A stretch of 64,000 nucleotides of DNA from Chthoniobacterales bacterium (GTDB lineage Bacteria > Verrucomicrobiota > Verrucomicrobiia > Chthoniobacterales > UBA10450): the NCBI GenBank assembly GCA_013821455.1, contig JACDGS010000006.1, positions 62,001-126,000 of the forward strand, written 5' to 3'. Position 1 is the stretch's first letter, and every line of letters begins with the position of its first letter. Below the pieces are notes generated by a model that saw nothing but the letters and a program-made list of their open reading frames with translations, made no database searches and had not been told where the DNA came from. Made by a program: the position numbers and the translations under genes. Below, in pieces: positions 19,212-27,256 of the stretch.

Positions 19212-19217
19212 AATCGT

Positions 19218-20153
19218 TCATGACTTACTCGGCTTCGGCGCGTCAGAGTGTTGGTGTTCCTTATACTCTTCGACCAGTTTCTGGCCGGCTGCGATTTGGT
19301 CGAGAGTCATGCCACTCTTAAAGTCTACCAGGAACTTGATCGCGGTAACTTCGTTTTGCTCGGCACTTAAGGTAAGCCACTTGTAGCCCTCCGCGGCATC
19401 TGCTTTCACTCCACTACCGACACAATACATTTGGCCGAGATTGCTCTCCGCTTTGGCATTCTGTTGCTCCGCGCCACGCTGAAACCACTTCACCGCTTCA
19501 GCCAGATCACGCTTCACGCCGCGGCCGTTCTGATACATTACGCCGAGGACGTTTTGCGCCCGGGCGTTTCCCTGATCGGCCGCTTTCTGTAGCCACTTCG
19601 CGGCTTGGGAGTAGTCTTGCGTCACGGCTGGGCCGCCGTTGTAATAGAGATCGCCCAGGTGAAGCTGCGCGGAAAGTAAGCCTTGCTCCGCCGCCTTCGC
19701 TAACCATTCCACCGCTTCCTTGTCACCTTCCTGGGCGAGCATGATTCCGAGGTTATCTTCGGGCAAAGCGGCGCCCTGGCTGGCAGCCTTTCGTAACCAC
19801 TTTTTCGCTTCGACCTTATCCTGCGCAACGCCGCCGGCGCCCAAGGCGTAGAGAGAAGCGAGATTGTTTTGTGCCTTGGCGTTGCCTTGCTCGGCCGCAC
19901 GCCGATAGTATTCCAGCGCCTTCTTCGCGTCGGCAGCTACACCCTTTCCTGAGTCATAAGCTCGCCCCAGCATAAACTCGGCTTCGGCGTCTCCTTTCTC
20001 TGCCGCAGCCAGGGTCTTATTCAGGTCAAACTCTTCGCCATGACCTAGGGCTACCCAGAGCGCGGCGGCCGCGGCGAAAGGAAGCCAGAAACTAACGAAC
20101 ACCTTTAAGATCTTATTATTCCGCAAGGCTCGCACCATCGATGGCAAAGACAT
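19218..20153 (-). CDS. Sel1-repeat (TPR-like) protein
   Basis: 311 residues. An N-terminal hydrophobic segment (about 17-38, VFVSFWLPFAAAAALWVAL) acts as signal or anchor. About six to seven Sel1 repeats of roughly 36 residues follow, recognised by A.(F/Y)MLGRAYDSGKGV, AQNNLASLYALGAGG, AQNVLGVMYQNGRGV and SNLGQMYCVGSGV. Such repeats form superhelical protein-binding scaffolds, often in the periplasm. The C terminus is charged and low in complexity (EYKEHQHSDAPKPSKS). It stands alone on the minus strand, convergent with the unknown membrane protein gene. A specific partner cannot be inferred. Confidence 0.8.
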   Translation of the reverse strand: MSLPSMVRALRNNKILKVFVSFWLPFAAAAALWVALGHGEEFDLNKTLAAAEKGDAEAEFMLGRAYDSGKGVAADAKKALEYYRRAAEQGNAKAQNNLASLYALGAGGVAQDKVEAKKWLRKAASQGAALPEDNLGIMLAQEGDKEAVEWLAKAAEQGLLSAQLHLGDLYYNGGPAVTQDYSQAAKWLQKAADQGNARAQNVLGVMYQNGRGVKRDLAEAVKWFQRGAEQQNAKAESNLGQMYCVGSGVKADAAEGYKWLTLSAEQNEVTAIKFLVDFKSGMTLDQIAAGQKLVEEYKEHQHSDAPKPSKS

Positions 20154-20194
20154 TTTTCAGCGGGAAGGTTATCTAACTCCCAGTTAACGTGGAC

Positions 20195-21904
20195 TCACTC
20201 CGCCAGGCGATATACTTCCACCAAAGCATTGCCTGTGGCGCCATTCGCTCCGCGCAGAATAGCGGTATAGACACCGGGCGCCAACGCCGTCACGATGGCA
20301 GATTCCTTGTCGTTCGTCGGAGGCAGTTTCGTCGCCGCGATTTCAGCCTCCTGGGAGTCCTTCCAGTTATCGTTAGTAAACATGAGGACGCCCGAGCTGT
20401 TATAAATCTCGAGGGTGGGATCGAGCAGAGCGTTACCCAGGGGCAGACTTGGGCCGAGCCCGCGCACCAGAACGTTTGCGCCCGCTTCTCCGTTAATGAT
20501 AACCCCTGCGATCATGACACCATCGTTGGTCTTCACAAAGCCGCGGGTGGAGATATTCGCTATTTTGGAAGTCCCATCCGTTTCGAGATCGTAAATCTCG
20601 AGTAAGCCCACTCCAGTAGAATCATCCTTTCCCTGCACCACTGCCGTATAGGTGCTCGGTTGCAAAGGCAGGAGCAAGGCGGGCTCGCTCGGACTGGGCG
20701 GCGCAACAGTGCTGGCAATGATTTCCTGGTTATTGGTATTGGTCATCCAGTCGTCATTCGCAGCGATCAGCGTTCCGCTTTTATCGTAAAGAGACAGCGT
20801 CGGATCGGCCAGCGCACCCGCGACAGGAAGAGATGCGCCCAAGGCTCTGATGATAACTTTCTTGGGGCCGGTGCCAGTAATGATGAAACCGCCGATGAGA
20901 ACATTGTCACCCGCGCCGACGCTGAGGCGAGTGGAGATGTTAGCCAAGTTACCGTTCAGAGGGGGAGTAGCGCTCGGAGTAGGAGTAGGACTGCCGCTAG
21001 GTGTCGGAGTGACTGTTGGGGTAACTGTGGCGCTAGGCGTCGGGGTTGGAGTCGGTGTCGGGGTCGGTGTCGGTGTCGGTGTCGGTGTCTGGTGTGGGGT
21101 GCCGGAAGGAGTGGGAGTCGGCGTGGGAGTCGGCGTCGGCGTGCCAGCCACCATCACGTCGAAATTCACATTGCCCGAGGAATCGATGCTAAAGGTGCCG
21201 ATATAAACAGCATTGGGATTAGTGCCAGAGTTATCCGGGACGATCTTAAAAAAATCCAACCGGGTATTAACAATCCCTGTGCTGGGGGAACCGGGTGTAA
21301 CGGGAGCTTCAACGGTCGGATTCCAAGTCGAGAAACTGGTGAAGCCCAGCGTGTTTGCGCCGCCCGGTTGAAACGAAGTCCAACTTACTCCCGTGGTGGA
21401 ATGAATGACAGCGGTAGGATTACCGGCAGTTGAAGTCTGGCCATAGAAGCCACCAAAGGCCAGAGTCTCGATTTGACTCGAAGAACCAGTTTGCGCCGAA
21501 AGGGACTGTCTTTGCCAGGGGAGGGCGAAGACACCTACACTAGGCTCAGCTTTGCTGGCGTAGAGGTTGGAGATAAGATTGCCACTGCCATCGAGATCGT
21601 TTGTCCCCGCGACTCCCCATTGGATATTAGAATCTGTCGGCCAGCCCGAACCGAAGAGCGATCCCGAGCTCAAATCTACCCCGATATTCCTCACTGTGAG
21701 ATGAGTGCCCGGAGGATTGCTGTCGAATTGGGTATAGGGACCGAGATCCCAGAGATACTCATTCGTCGCCATGGAAGAGTGAAAGCCCATGAAGAGATCA
21801 CCGTCCGTGTAAACGAGAGAAGTCTGGGCACTGGCGCGCTGCTGGAAAAGGGCGGTCCCTGCTAAAGATAGCGCGAAAGTAAAAGATAGGATTCTATGTT
21901 TCAT
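20195..21904 (-). CDS. Large secreted protein: DGDLFMGF domain, TP-repeat linker, two NISTR-type C-terminal domains
   Basis: 569 residues from ATG 21904, chosen because [16 protein letters not shown] begins a signal peptide; the frame extends 16 codons upstream without a plausible start. Residues about 28-245 parallel the PEP-CTERM protein at 16244-17080. A linker of TP repeats (about 60 residues) follows, then two related domains of about 120 residues, each starting NISTR and containing [10 protein letters not shown] or [21 protein letters not shown], and ending with YTAVVQG/YTAILRG. The same pair closes the Calx-beta protein at 56488. The protein thus swaps a PEP-CTERM tail for a different C-terminal module, presumably for secretion or surface attachment. 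A good Pho-box-like site lies 119 bp upstream. Confidence 0.75.
   Translation of the reverse strand: MKHRILSFTFALSLAGTALFQQRASAQTSLVYTDGDLFMGFHSSMATNEYLWDLGPYTQFDSNPPGTHLTVRNIGVDLSSGSLFGSGWPTDSNIQWGVAGTNDLDGSGNLISNLYASKAEPSVGVFALPWQRQSLSAQTGSSSQIETLAFGGFYGQTSTAGNPTAVIHSTTGVSWTSFQPGGANTLGFTSFSTWNPTVEAPVTPGSPSTGIVNTRLDFFKIVPDNSGTNPNAVYIGTFSIDSSGNVNFDVMVAGTPTPTPTPTPTPSGTPHQTPTPTPTPTPTPTPTPTPSATVTPTVTPTPSGSPTPTPSATPPLNGNLANISTRLSVGAGDNVLIGGFIITGTGPKKVIIRALGASLPVAGALADPTLSLYDKSGTLIAANDDWMTNTNNQEIIASTVAPPSPSEPALLLPLQPSTYTAVVQGKDDSTGVGLLEIYDLETDGTSKIANISTRGFVKTNDGVMIAGVIINGEAGANVLVRGLGPSLPLGNALLDPTLEIYNSSGVLMFTNDNWKDSQEAEIAATKLPPTNDKESAIVTALAPGVYTAILRGANGATGNALVEVYRLAE
20960..21150. repeat. Low-complexity TP-codon repeat inside a gene
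   Basis: GGTGTC/GGAGTC hexamer-like runs (read from the minus strand as Thr-Pro codons) encode the linker of the secreted protein. Slippage-prone, so copy number may vary between strains. Confidence 0.8.
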
Positions 21905-22022
21905 GAACGCAGATTGGGGAAAGACCGGTACCACAAATAGCGTGGTGCGCACTCAGAAAAGACCGATCGAAATGCTACTTTGTCAGGATAAGTATGCGGT
22001 CCTGGAAGTCGAAGAGTTTAAG

Positions 22023-22040
22023 GTTACATTAGCGTGACAA
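22023..22040 (-). promoter_or_regulatory. Candidate Pho box
   Basis: On the minus strand TTGTCAC-GCTA-ATGTAAC: 7+4+7 geometry and two GTNAC cores, nearly the same as the site at 16058. It lies 119 bp upstream of the secreted-protein gene ending at 21904. Confidence 0.55.
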
Positions 22041-22061
22041 ACCCTACTTCCAGCTGCGGCT

Positions 22062-22751
22062 CTAATCTGAGTCAGTGAGCCGATAACCGAATCCTCGAAT
22101 CGTCTCGATAAGATCACCGAGGTGTCCCATTTTCTCCCGCAACCGGCGCACATGAGTGTCCACCGTGCGCGTATTAAAGGAAGTGGTATAGCCCCACACC
22201 TCGTGCAAGAGCCTTTCCCGACCTAGCACACGACCGCGATTCTCGATGAAGGCAGCAATCAATTTGAACTCCGTCGAGGTCAGGGTCATAGGCTGTCCTT
22301 CCATCGTCACCACATGGCGTGGCCAATCGAGAACGAATGGACCTTCGAGGATTTCTTGCTTCGTGGCCGCTCCCGGCTCACGACGTCCAGTCACCACCTT
22401 GACGCGTAAAAGAATTTCGCGCGGACTAAAGGGTTTCGTCACGTAGTCGTCGGCGCCTAACTCAAGGCCAGTGATGCGATCCACTTCGTCTCCTTTCGCG
22501 GTGAGCATTACGATCGGTATCTCACGGGTTCTCGCGTCCCCTTTCAGGCTGCGACACACTTCGAAGCCGCTCATCTTGGGCAGCATCACGTCGAGAATGA
22601 TGGCCGCGGGTAACTCTGCGCGCGCAACGGCTATCGCCGTCGCGCCATCCGAAGCAATAACCACACTATACCCGCCGGCTTTGCGCAGCGTGCCTCTTAG
22701 TAACTCGGCTACATCGTTATCGTCTTCGACGACCAGGATACTTTTTTTCAT
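22062..22751 (-). CDS. Orphan OmpR/PhoB-family response regulator
   Basis: 229 residues: receiver domain (1-120) with the acidic pair ED at 9-10, phospho-acceptor Asp54 (IILDVMLPKMSG), the Thr/Lys pair (VMLTAKGD, YVTKPFSPRE), and a winged-helix DNA-binding domain (about 135-226) with the recognition-helix region TRTVDTHVRRLREKMG and the end TIRGFGYRL. It is clearly paralogous to the phoB at 26558 (same DDYVTKPFSPREMLLR-type block). No histidine kinase is adjacent; PhoR at 27257 could serve both. It faces the Pho-like site at 22810, compatible with autoregulation, and lies beside genes with Pho-like sites. Confidence 0.9.
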   Translation of the reverse strand: MKKSILVVEDDNDVAELLRGTLRKAGGYSVVIASDGATAIAVARAELPAAIILDVMLPKMSGFEVCRSLKGDARTREIPIVMLTAKGDEVDRITGLELGADDYVTKPFSPREILLRVKVVTGRREPGAATKQEILEGPFVLDWPRHVVTMEGQPMTLTSTEFKLIAAFIENRGRVLGRERLLHEVWGYTTSFNTRTVDTHVRRLREKMGHLGDLIETIRGFGYRLTDSD

Positions 22752-22809
22752 ACCGCCCGGAGAGAGCGATGGTTGTAAACGAAGACTGTTTCGATGATGC
22801 CACGGTAGC

Positions 22810-22827
22810 GTTACAATCAGGTTAAAT
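22810..22827 (-). promoter_or_regulatory. Candidate Pho box before the orphan regulator
   Basis: Minus strand ATTTAAC-CTGA-TTGTAAC, 59 bp before the start codon; the second half is a perfect GTAAC core, the first half deviates. Confidence 0.35.
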
Positions 22828-22965
22828 CGGGCCGAGCCTAGCGAGAGTTAGCAGGCCCTCGCCCGAGCCCGCCTACGGCCGGATTTTCGAAGCTGGAACC
22901 AGCAAGAGCGAGAAGTAGCGGTTATCGTTCCTGAGACCGCTAACCACGCGGCGGAAACTTTCTTG

Positions 22966-23253
22966 CTAAGTGACGTCACTTATGGCCTCGGAGTTAACGG
23001 GCGTTTGGAAACGTTTGAGAACGCTGCGGGCCGCTGTGGCGCTATTCACCGTCTTATCCACCACATATATCGTGTCTTCGCAAAGCGCCGGAGTGAACTG
23101 CACGGTCGCATAGCCGTAAGTGCTGCTCTGGAAATAGACGAGGTGAGGAATAAAGGCCGCGGCGAGTGCTTCGATGCCAGCTTCCCCGGCCGTATCAAGG
23201 CCGAGCTTGAACGGCCAGGTTGGGAAGAGGTGATGGCGGGCGTCATATATTCG
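22966..23253 (-). pseudogene. Remnant resembling the C terminus of a PhoD-like alkaline phosphatase
   Basis: About 95 codons read without a stop: HHLFPTWPFKLGLDTAGEAG, then YFQSSTYGYATVQFTP and YVVDKTVNSATAARSVL, ending at TAG 22966-22968. The pattern of a (H/Y)GY followed by V..TP and a VD(K/T)V segment resembles the C-terminal region of PhoD-type phosphatases. An in-frame stop lies directly upstream and no start or catalytic part is present, so this is a degraded piece. Resemblance judged by eye; an alternative secreted phosphoesterase is possible. The rest of 22752-23388 contains nothing else I recognise. Confidence 0.35.
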
Positions 23254-23388
23254 CTATTCGCGGGCCTTCTCTCCGTCACGTCACGACTAGGTGAAGATCA
23301 GATGTCGTCTGCGCGACGACTCCGAAAACGTCTATCTCTAGTTAGGCGATGACCGCACTCTACATAACCCTCGACGCCGAGGGAAAGC

Positions 23389-23985
23389 CTATTCCGGAAC
23401 AGCTTCCAAATCTTCAAGCGCTTGCGCTCCATTCCGAGCGAAGAGCAAACGCGGCGGCTCTTGCCTGGCGCCAAATTTACTGCGCCGTTCCATCTCCGAT
23501 TGACATTCGACGGTGAAACGAGCAAAGGGAATCGCGTTGAGTCGTATCACCGGAATCGGCTCTCCTGACATCTCGCAGATACCATATCTCCCCTCTTCGA
23601 TTCGCTGCAGGGCGTGGTCTATCTCAAAGAGAGAATCGACTTCCTGGGATAGCAGACAGAAAGCCAAATCGCGATCGCAGGCATCACTTCCGGCATCGCC
23701 GTTATGAGTCGCATAGGCAGGAGCGTCGCCCGCCTGCACCTGGGTATCTCGCGCGGTCCAGCTCATCGCCTCTAATAACGCGTCGCGCAGGACGAGCAGT
23801 TTTTCCTTCTGCAATCCTGCAAAATCTTCGCGTCGTTGCTGGGATCTGGGTAGACCTCGCGCTTGCCCGGGCCTCCAATCAGGCTCCCGGGTAATTCTCT
23901 CAGTTACGCGGGCCCGCGGAAAACGCGACGACGAGACGGAAAGGGCCGAGCCCTTCAGTTTAGGATGTGAGATTTCGGTCTTCAT
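23389..23985 (-). CDS. DksA/TraR-like protein with degenerate zinc finger
   Basis: 198 residues. A basic N terminus (about 1-55) precedes a helical region (EKLLVLRDALLEAMSW) and the C-terminal DksA signature DHALQRIEEGRYGICEMSGEPIP (split here), then RLNAIPFARFTVECQ. The normal C-x2-C...C-x2-C zinc site is reduced: the cysteines of GIC and VEC remain, while their partners are Ser and Glu. Similar zinc-poor members occur in this family. Members bind RNA polymerase through the secondary channel or have unknown roles. It is a single-gene unit on the minus strand, between the phoD-like remnant and a 1-kb gene-free stretch. Confidence 0.75.
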   Translation of the reverse strand: MKTEISHPKLKGSALSVSSSRFPRARVTERITREPDWRPGQARGLPRSQQRREDFAGLQKEKLLVLRDALLEAMSWTARDTQVQAGDAPAYATHNGDAGSDACDRDLAFCLLSQEVDSLFEIDHALQRIEEGRYGICEMSGEPIPVIRLNAIPFARFTVECQSEMERRSKFGARQEPPRLLFARNGAQALEDLEAVPE

Positions 23986-24995
23986 TCGCCTACCTTCTGC
24001 GGCCTCGGTGACACCCTGATGGCATCCTTGTAGCGATTCTGTGAATCATTGGCCGCAACCCCGTAGACCTCCCGCCTCGGTATGCTAAACGTCGATCTCG
24101 CCTAACGAATATAAGATTGCTCGCGCCGGGTTAAATTCTCCTTTTAGCGAAAGACCCCGCGGCGGGCAGGACGCCGGTGCGGTTGCCATTAACCTATCCG
24201 CACCAAAGTGCCTCTCCGTCGGCCATTACTCGCGTGTTGGGAACCCGAGACGTTAGCTAATAAAACCTTTATCCACCGGCCGAAGGTTGCCTAACGAATA
24301 AAGGCTGCTCTCGTCTTAGCCTTCGCGAACTTCCGCAAGCTGACGCGATGTTTCGATAAAGTGTCATGGACGCCATGTCAGCGTCACATTTCGCTGAGAT
24401 GGTGTCGCCATGGAACGAAATGGAAGTGCTTCGCCTAACGAGAAAAGGTCACAGAAGCGCCGTCGCCGCTGTTACCCTTACTCTTGGAGTCCTCATTCGT
24501 CGAACGACCTGATCTTCATTCCTGTTTTACAGCCTGGCAGGAGCATGACGCGAAGCCCCGCGTTGGATCGCCAGCGGGAGCTATTGACGAAGCGCGCTGA
24601 CTCAGGCCAGCCGCGAGGAAAAAAATGGTCGCGCACCCCTCATCTCCCCACCGCCCCCATACTGCGACCAGATCTCCGGCACGCCCGCTTCGATCGCGAC
24701 GCGCTTCCTACACTCGTTAGGCAAGACTTCATTGCGATCGCCGCCCGGGCCTCCCCTAGGGTTGTTCTGCCGCACGCGCCGACGATCCGCCGAGATGTTA
24801 CTGCGTCTGGCCGCCCGCGCCGCGTATGCCATCGCTCCGAGGGAGAGAAATCTTAAAGCCGACAAAGCTTGCCTCTCTGCAAAGTCAACAGAGGTCCATG
24901 CAATGTCACAAGCTGTTCCCGAGCTGTCCGCCACCTAGCCCGCGTCACCCTTCGTTCTCTTCGAAGCCTTCACACACATACCACACAGTTAACCC
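23986..24995. other. Gene-poor intergenic stretch rich in the GCCTAACGA word
   Basis: About 1 kb with no convincing gene: the open frames have atypical Arg/Ser/Pro-rich translations and no family features. It holds four exact copies of the 9-mer (24100, 24289, 24433 and, inverted, 24714). Three continue as A(A/G)(T/A)A(T/A)AAG or GAAAAGG, hinting at a longer ancestral unit. An imperfect palindrome around CAGCG/CGCTG lies near 24380-24396. No RNA gene is recognised, but a small RNA cannot be excluded. Confidence 0.5.
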
Positions 24996-25580
24996 ATGAA
25001 TCGCAAATCCCTTCTCTCTCTTACCGTTAGTTTTTTCGCCTTAGTCCTTACCCACACCGAGGCGGCCCCCATCAGCGGTGACATTGCCTTCGCCGGCCGC
25101 ATTCAAGTCGATACCGGCAACGTCAATACCGCAAATTCGATCACGCAATGGATTAACACGCGAGTCGAAATTACTGACGGCGATTTTTCCTCGATCCCCA
25201 ACAACACGCCTGCTTCATTTACTGCTCCATGGATTTTTAACCCTTCAACACCGACGCCCGGACTTTGGAGTGTAGGTGGCTTTCGGTTTGACCTTCTTAC
25301 CGCGACGATCCTTAATCAGGGGAATGGCTTCCTTAACATCACCGGGACTGGGATTGTCTCGAGCACTAATTCAGCGTTCGATCCTACTTTCGGCACCTTT
25401 AATTTTAGCGCCCAAAATCCCAGAGTGGCTGACACCTTTAGTTTCTCAGCAGCGCAGGAGGTACCGGAACCAGGCTCAGTGAATGTCCTGCTCGCTGGGG
25501 CCGGCGTGCTGGGGGGAGCAGTGGGCTTCCGAAGACGGAGGCAGCGCCTGGTGGAGCGTACCTGCGTTCGAGAGCGATAA
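24996..25580 (+). CDS. PEP-CTERM secreted protein
   Basis: 194 residues: signal peptide (about 1-23, FFALVLTHTEAA), a soluble beta-rich region beginning PISGDIAFAGRIQVDTGN, and a classical C-terminal sorting signal with VPEPGSVNVLLAGAGVLG, a hydrophobic helix and RRRRQR. A further 10 residues after the Arg cluster make the tail slightly longer than usual. Small PEP-CTERM proteins of this type are extracellular-matrix or surface proteins of unknown function. Monocistronic by position. Confidence 0.8.
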   Translation: MNRKSLLSLTVSFFALVLTHTEAAPISGDIAFAGRIQVDTGNVNTANSITQWINTRVEITDGDFSSIPNNTPASFTAPWIFNPSTPTPGLWSVGGFRFDLLTATILNQGNGFLNITGTGIVSSTNSAFDPTFGTFNFSAQNPRVADTFSFSAAQEVPEPGSVNVLLAGAGVLGGAVGFRRRRQRLVERTCVRER

Positions 25581-25933
25581 AATACGCGTCGCGCTCCGCG
25601 ATGGCTTGTAAGAGCTCCATAAGGGAAGCGGGGACAACATGTGTTGCCTAACGAGTAAAGGACTGCGACCCGGAAGATAGAGTCACTCGAGAAGGAAGAA
25701 GATTTCGAAGCGGAACCGTTCCAGAGAGGAGCGATCAATTCGCCGCCTCTTTTTGGAGCAAGACGCTACAAATAGGTTGGCGCGATTGCGGTCATCATCC
25801 AGTTCGATAAACTCCCGCAAATGGTCAAGCGAACTTCGGCAGGGCGGCAGTTTTACGCGATACGCTGCACTCTCCTCGCACTCGTGCAGCAGGGATTCGA
25901 AGATCGTGGCACCTTGCGGACGACAAATTTGCA
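25581..25933. other. Intergenic stretch before tRNA-Leu
   Basis: Contains one exact 9-mer copy (25646-25654) followed by GTAAAGGACTGC, the extended form also seen elsewhere. A minus-strand frame (25683-25985) would read through the tRNA and is not supported. Nothing else recognised. Confidence 0.4.
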
Positions 25934-26015
25934 GCCAGGGTGGCGAAATTGGCAGACGCGCCAGACTTAGGATCTGGTGGAGCAATCCTTAGGGGTTCGA
26001 GTCCCCTCCCTGGTA
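25934..26015 (+). tRNA. tRNA-Leu (anticodon UAG)
   Basis: Acceptor arm GCCAGGG pairs with CCCTGGT; D-arm region GGCGAAATTGGCAGACGC as in class II tRNA-Leu; anticodon stem CCAGA / TCTGG with loop CTTAGGA, anticodon TAG; short variable arm; T-arm GGGGTTCGAGTCCCC. Discriminator A at 26015; CCA is not encoded. It decodes CUA, a codon frequent in the giant secreted genes here. Confidence 0.95.
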
Positions 26016-26025
26016 CCTCTAACCG

Positions 26026-26490
26026 ATGAAAAATCACCACTTGGAGATTGAGCGGAAATTTCTTCTTCGCCAGCGGCCGAGCGGTCTGGCGAAATTTCCG
26101 CACAAAAAAATCGACCAGGGTTATCTCACGATTGGGCAGGACCGCTCGCACGTCCGCGTGCGGCGCAAAGGGCTCGTCTGCACCCTCACTTTCAAGCGTG
26201 GCTCCGCCCGCGGCCGCGAGGAACGCGAAATTCGCCTCACCCCCGCGCAGTTCGCGATTCTCTGGCCCGCGACGAAAGGCGCTCGCCTAACGAAAACCCG
26301 CTACGATGTTCCGTGGAAAAAATCGGTAGTCGAAATCGATATTTACCATGGCTCGAACGAAGGTCTCATCGTGGCCGAGGTCGAGTTTCCGGACGAAATA
26401 AGTTGCCGCAATTTTCAGCCGCCGGATTGGCTTGGCGTCGAGGTCAGCGGCGCGAGCCGCTATAGCAATCCGCGTTTGGCGCGCGATTAG
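26026..26490 (+). CDS. CYTH-domain protein (inorganic triphosphatase-like)
   Basis: 154 residues. The N-terminal LEIERKF carries the ExExK signature of the CYTH tunnel fold; basic and acidic residues expected to line the tunnel follow in VRVRRKG, CTLTFKRG, EEREIRL, VVEIDIYHG and IVAEVEF. Bacterial relatives hydrolyse inorganic triphosphate or act in adenylate metabolism; single-domain forms of this length are mostly tripolyphosphatases. Start at ATG 26026, 10 bp after the tRNA. Its place immediately before phoB suggests a role in polyphosphate handling, which is inference. One 9-mer copy is encoded as LTK. Confidence 0.85.
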   Translation: MKNHHLEIERKFLLRQRPSGLAKFPHKKIDQGYLTIGQDRSHVRVRRKGLVCTLTFKRGSARGREEREIRLTPAQFAILWPATKGARLTKTRYDVPWKKSVVEIDIYHGSNEGLIVAEVEFPDEISCRNFQPPDWLGVEVSGASRYSNPRLARD

Positions 26491-26557
26491 CGCAACGCGA
26501 AATTGCCAGCCGAAGTCCTGTTCGTCATACTGTCAGCGAGCTTTTGATTTTTCGCGC

Positions 26558-27247
26558 ATGAACCGCTTGTCGAACAAAAAAATCCTCCTCGTCGAAGATG
26601 AGGTGGACGTGGTGGACATGCTCACCTTGCAGTTGCGCAAAGCCGGCGGCTTCCTCGTCAGCGTCGCGCACGACGGGGCCGAGGCGTTAAAGAAAGCGCG
26701 CGCCGAGCTCCCGGCGCTGGTCGTGCTCGACCTGATGTTGCCGCGCATGTCGGGCCTCGAAGTCTGCAAAGTTCTCAAGACCGAATCGAGCACGCGCCAC
26801 ATCCCGATCATCATGCTCACGGCGAAGGCGGAGGAGGTCGATCGCATCGTCGGCCTCGAGTTCGGCGCCGATGATTACGTGACGAAGCCGTTCAGCCCGC
26901 GCGAAATGCTCCTGCGCATCAAAGCCATTCTGCGCCGGGGCGAGCCTAACGAATCGGAAAATCTCACCCGCGGCGCAATCATGATCGACAGCGCGCGGCA
27001 TCAGGTCTTTGTCTCGAACAAGCGGATCAACCTCACGGCGGTCGAATTCAAACTGCTGAGCATGCTCATGCAACGGCCCGGCCGTGTGCAGGCGCGCGAT
27101 CGTTTGCTCAACGAAGTTTGGGGTTACGAAAGCGCCATCGACACGCGCACCGTCGATACGCACGTACGGCGGTTGCGCGAGAAATTGGGCAAGGCCGCGA
27201 GCGCGATCGAGACCGTGCGCGGGTTCGGTTATCGGCTGCGCGAATAA
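26558..27247 (+). CDS. phoB: Phosphate regulon response regulator PhoB
   Basis: 229 residues from ATG 26558; the open frame extends upstream but only this start fits the family (NKKILLVEDE follows). Receiver domain with acidic EDE, acceptor Asp58 in VVLDLMLPRMSG, IMLTAKAEE and DYVTKPFSPRE; winged-helix domain (about 130-228) with TRTVDTHVRRLREKLG and ending FGYRLRE. Followed after 9 bp by phoR, then phoU, DUF47 and pit, so the assignment to PhoB rather than another OmpR member is strong. Predicted targets are the repeated GTNAC sites in this window. One 9-mer copy is encoded as PNE in the inter-domain linker. Confidence 0.93.
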   Translation: MNRLSNKKILLVEDEVDVVDMLTLQLRKAGGFLVSVAHDGAEALKKARAELPALVVLDLMLPRMSGLEVCKVLKTESSTRHIPIIMLTAKAEEVDRIVGLEFGADDYVTKPFSPREMLLRIKAILRRGEPNESENLTRGAIMIDSARHQVFVSNKRINLTAVEFKLLSMLMQRPGRVQARDRLLNEVWGYESAIDTRTVDTHVRRLREKLGKAASAIETVRGFGYRLRE

Positions 27248-27256
27248 GCGGACGTC

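Noticed and set aside
24410-24856. ORF of 148 codons in the gene-poor stretch
   Set aside because: Arg/Ser/Pro-rich shadow-like translation, contains copies of the dispersed word, no family features or start context.
25683-25985. Minus-strand ORF of 100 codons
   Set aside because: It reads through most of tRNA-Leu and has no recognisable domain.
26520-26557. Pho box before phoB (CTGTTCG...CTGTCAG)
   Set aside because: Half-sites do not keep the 11-bp spacing or the GTNAC core found at the other sites.
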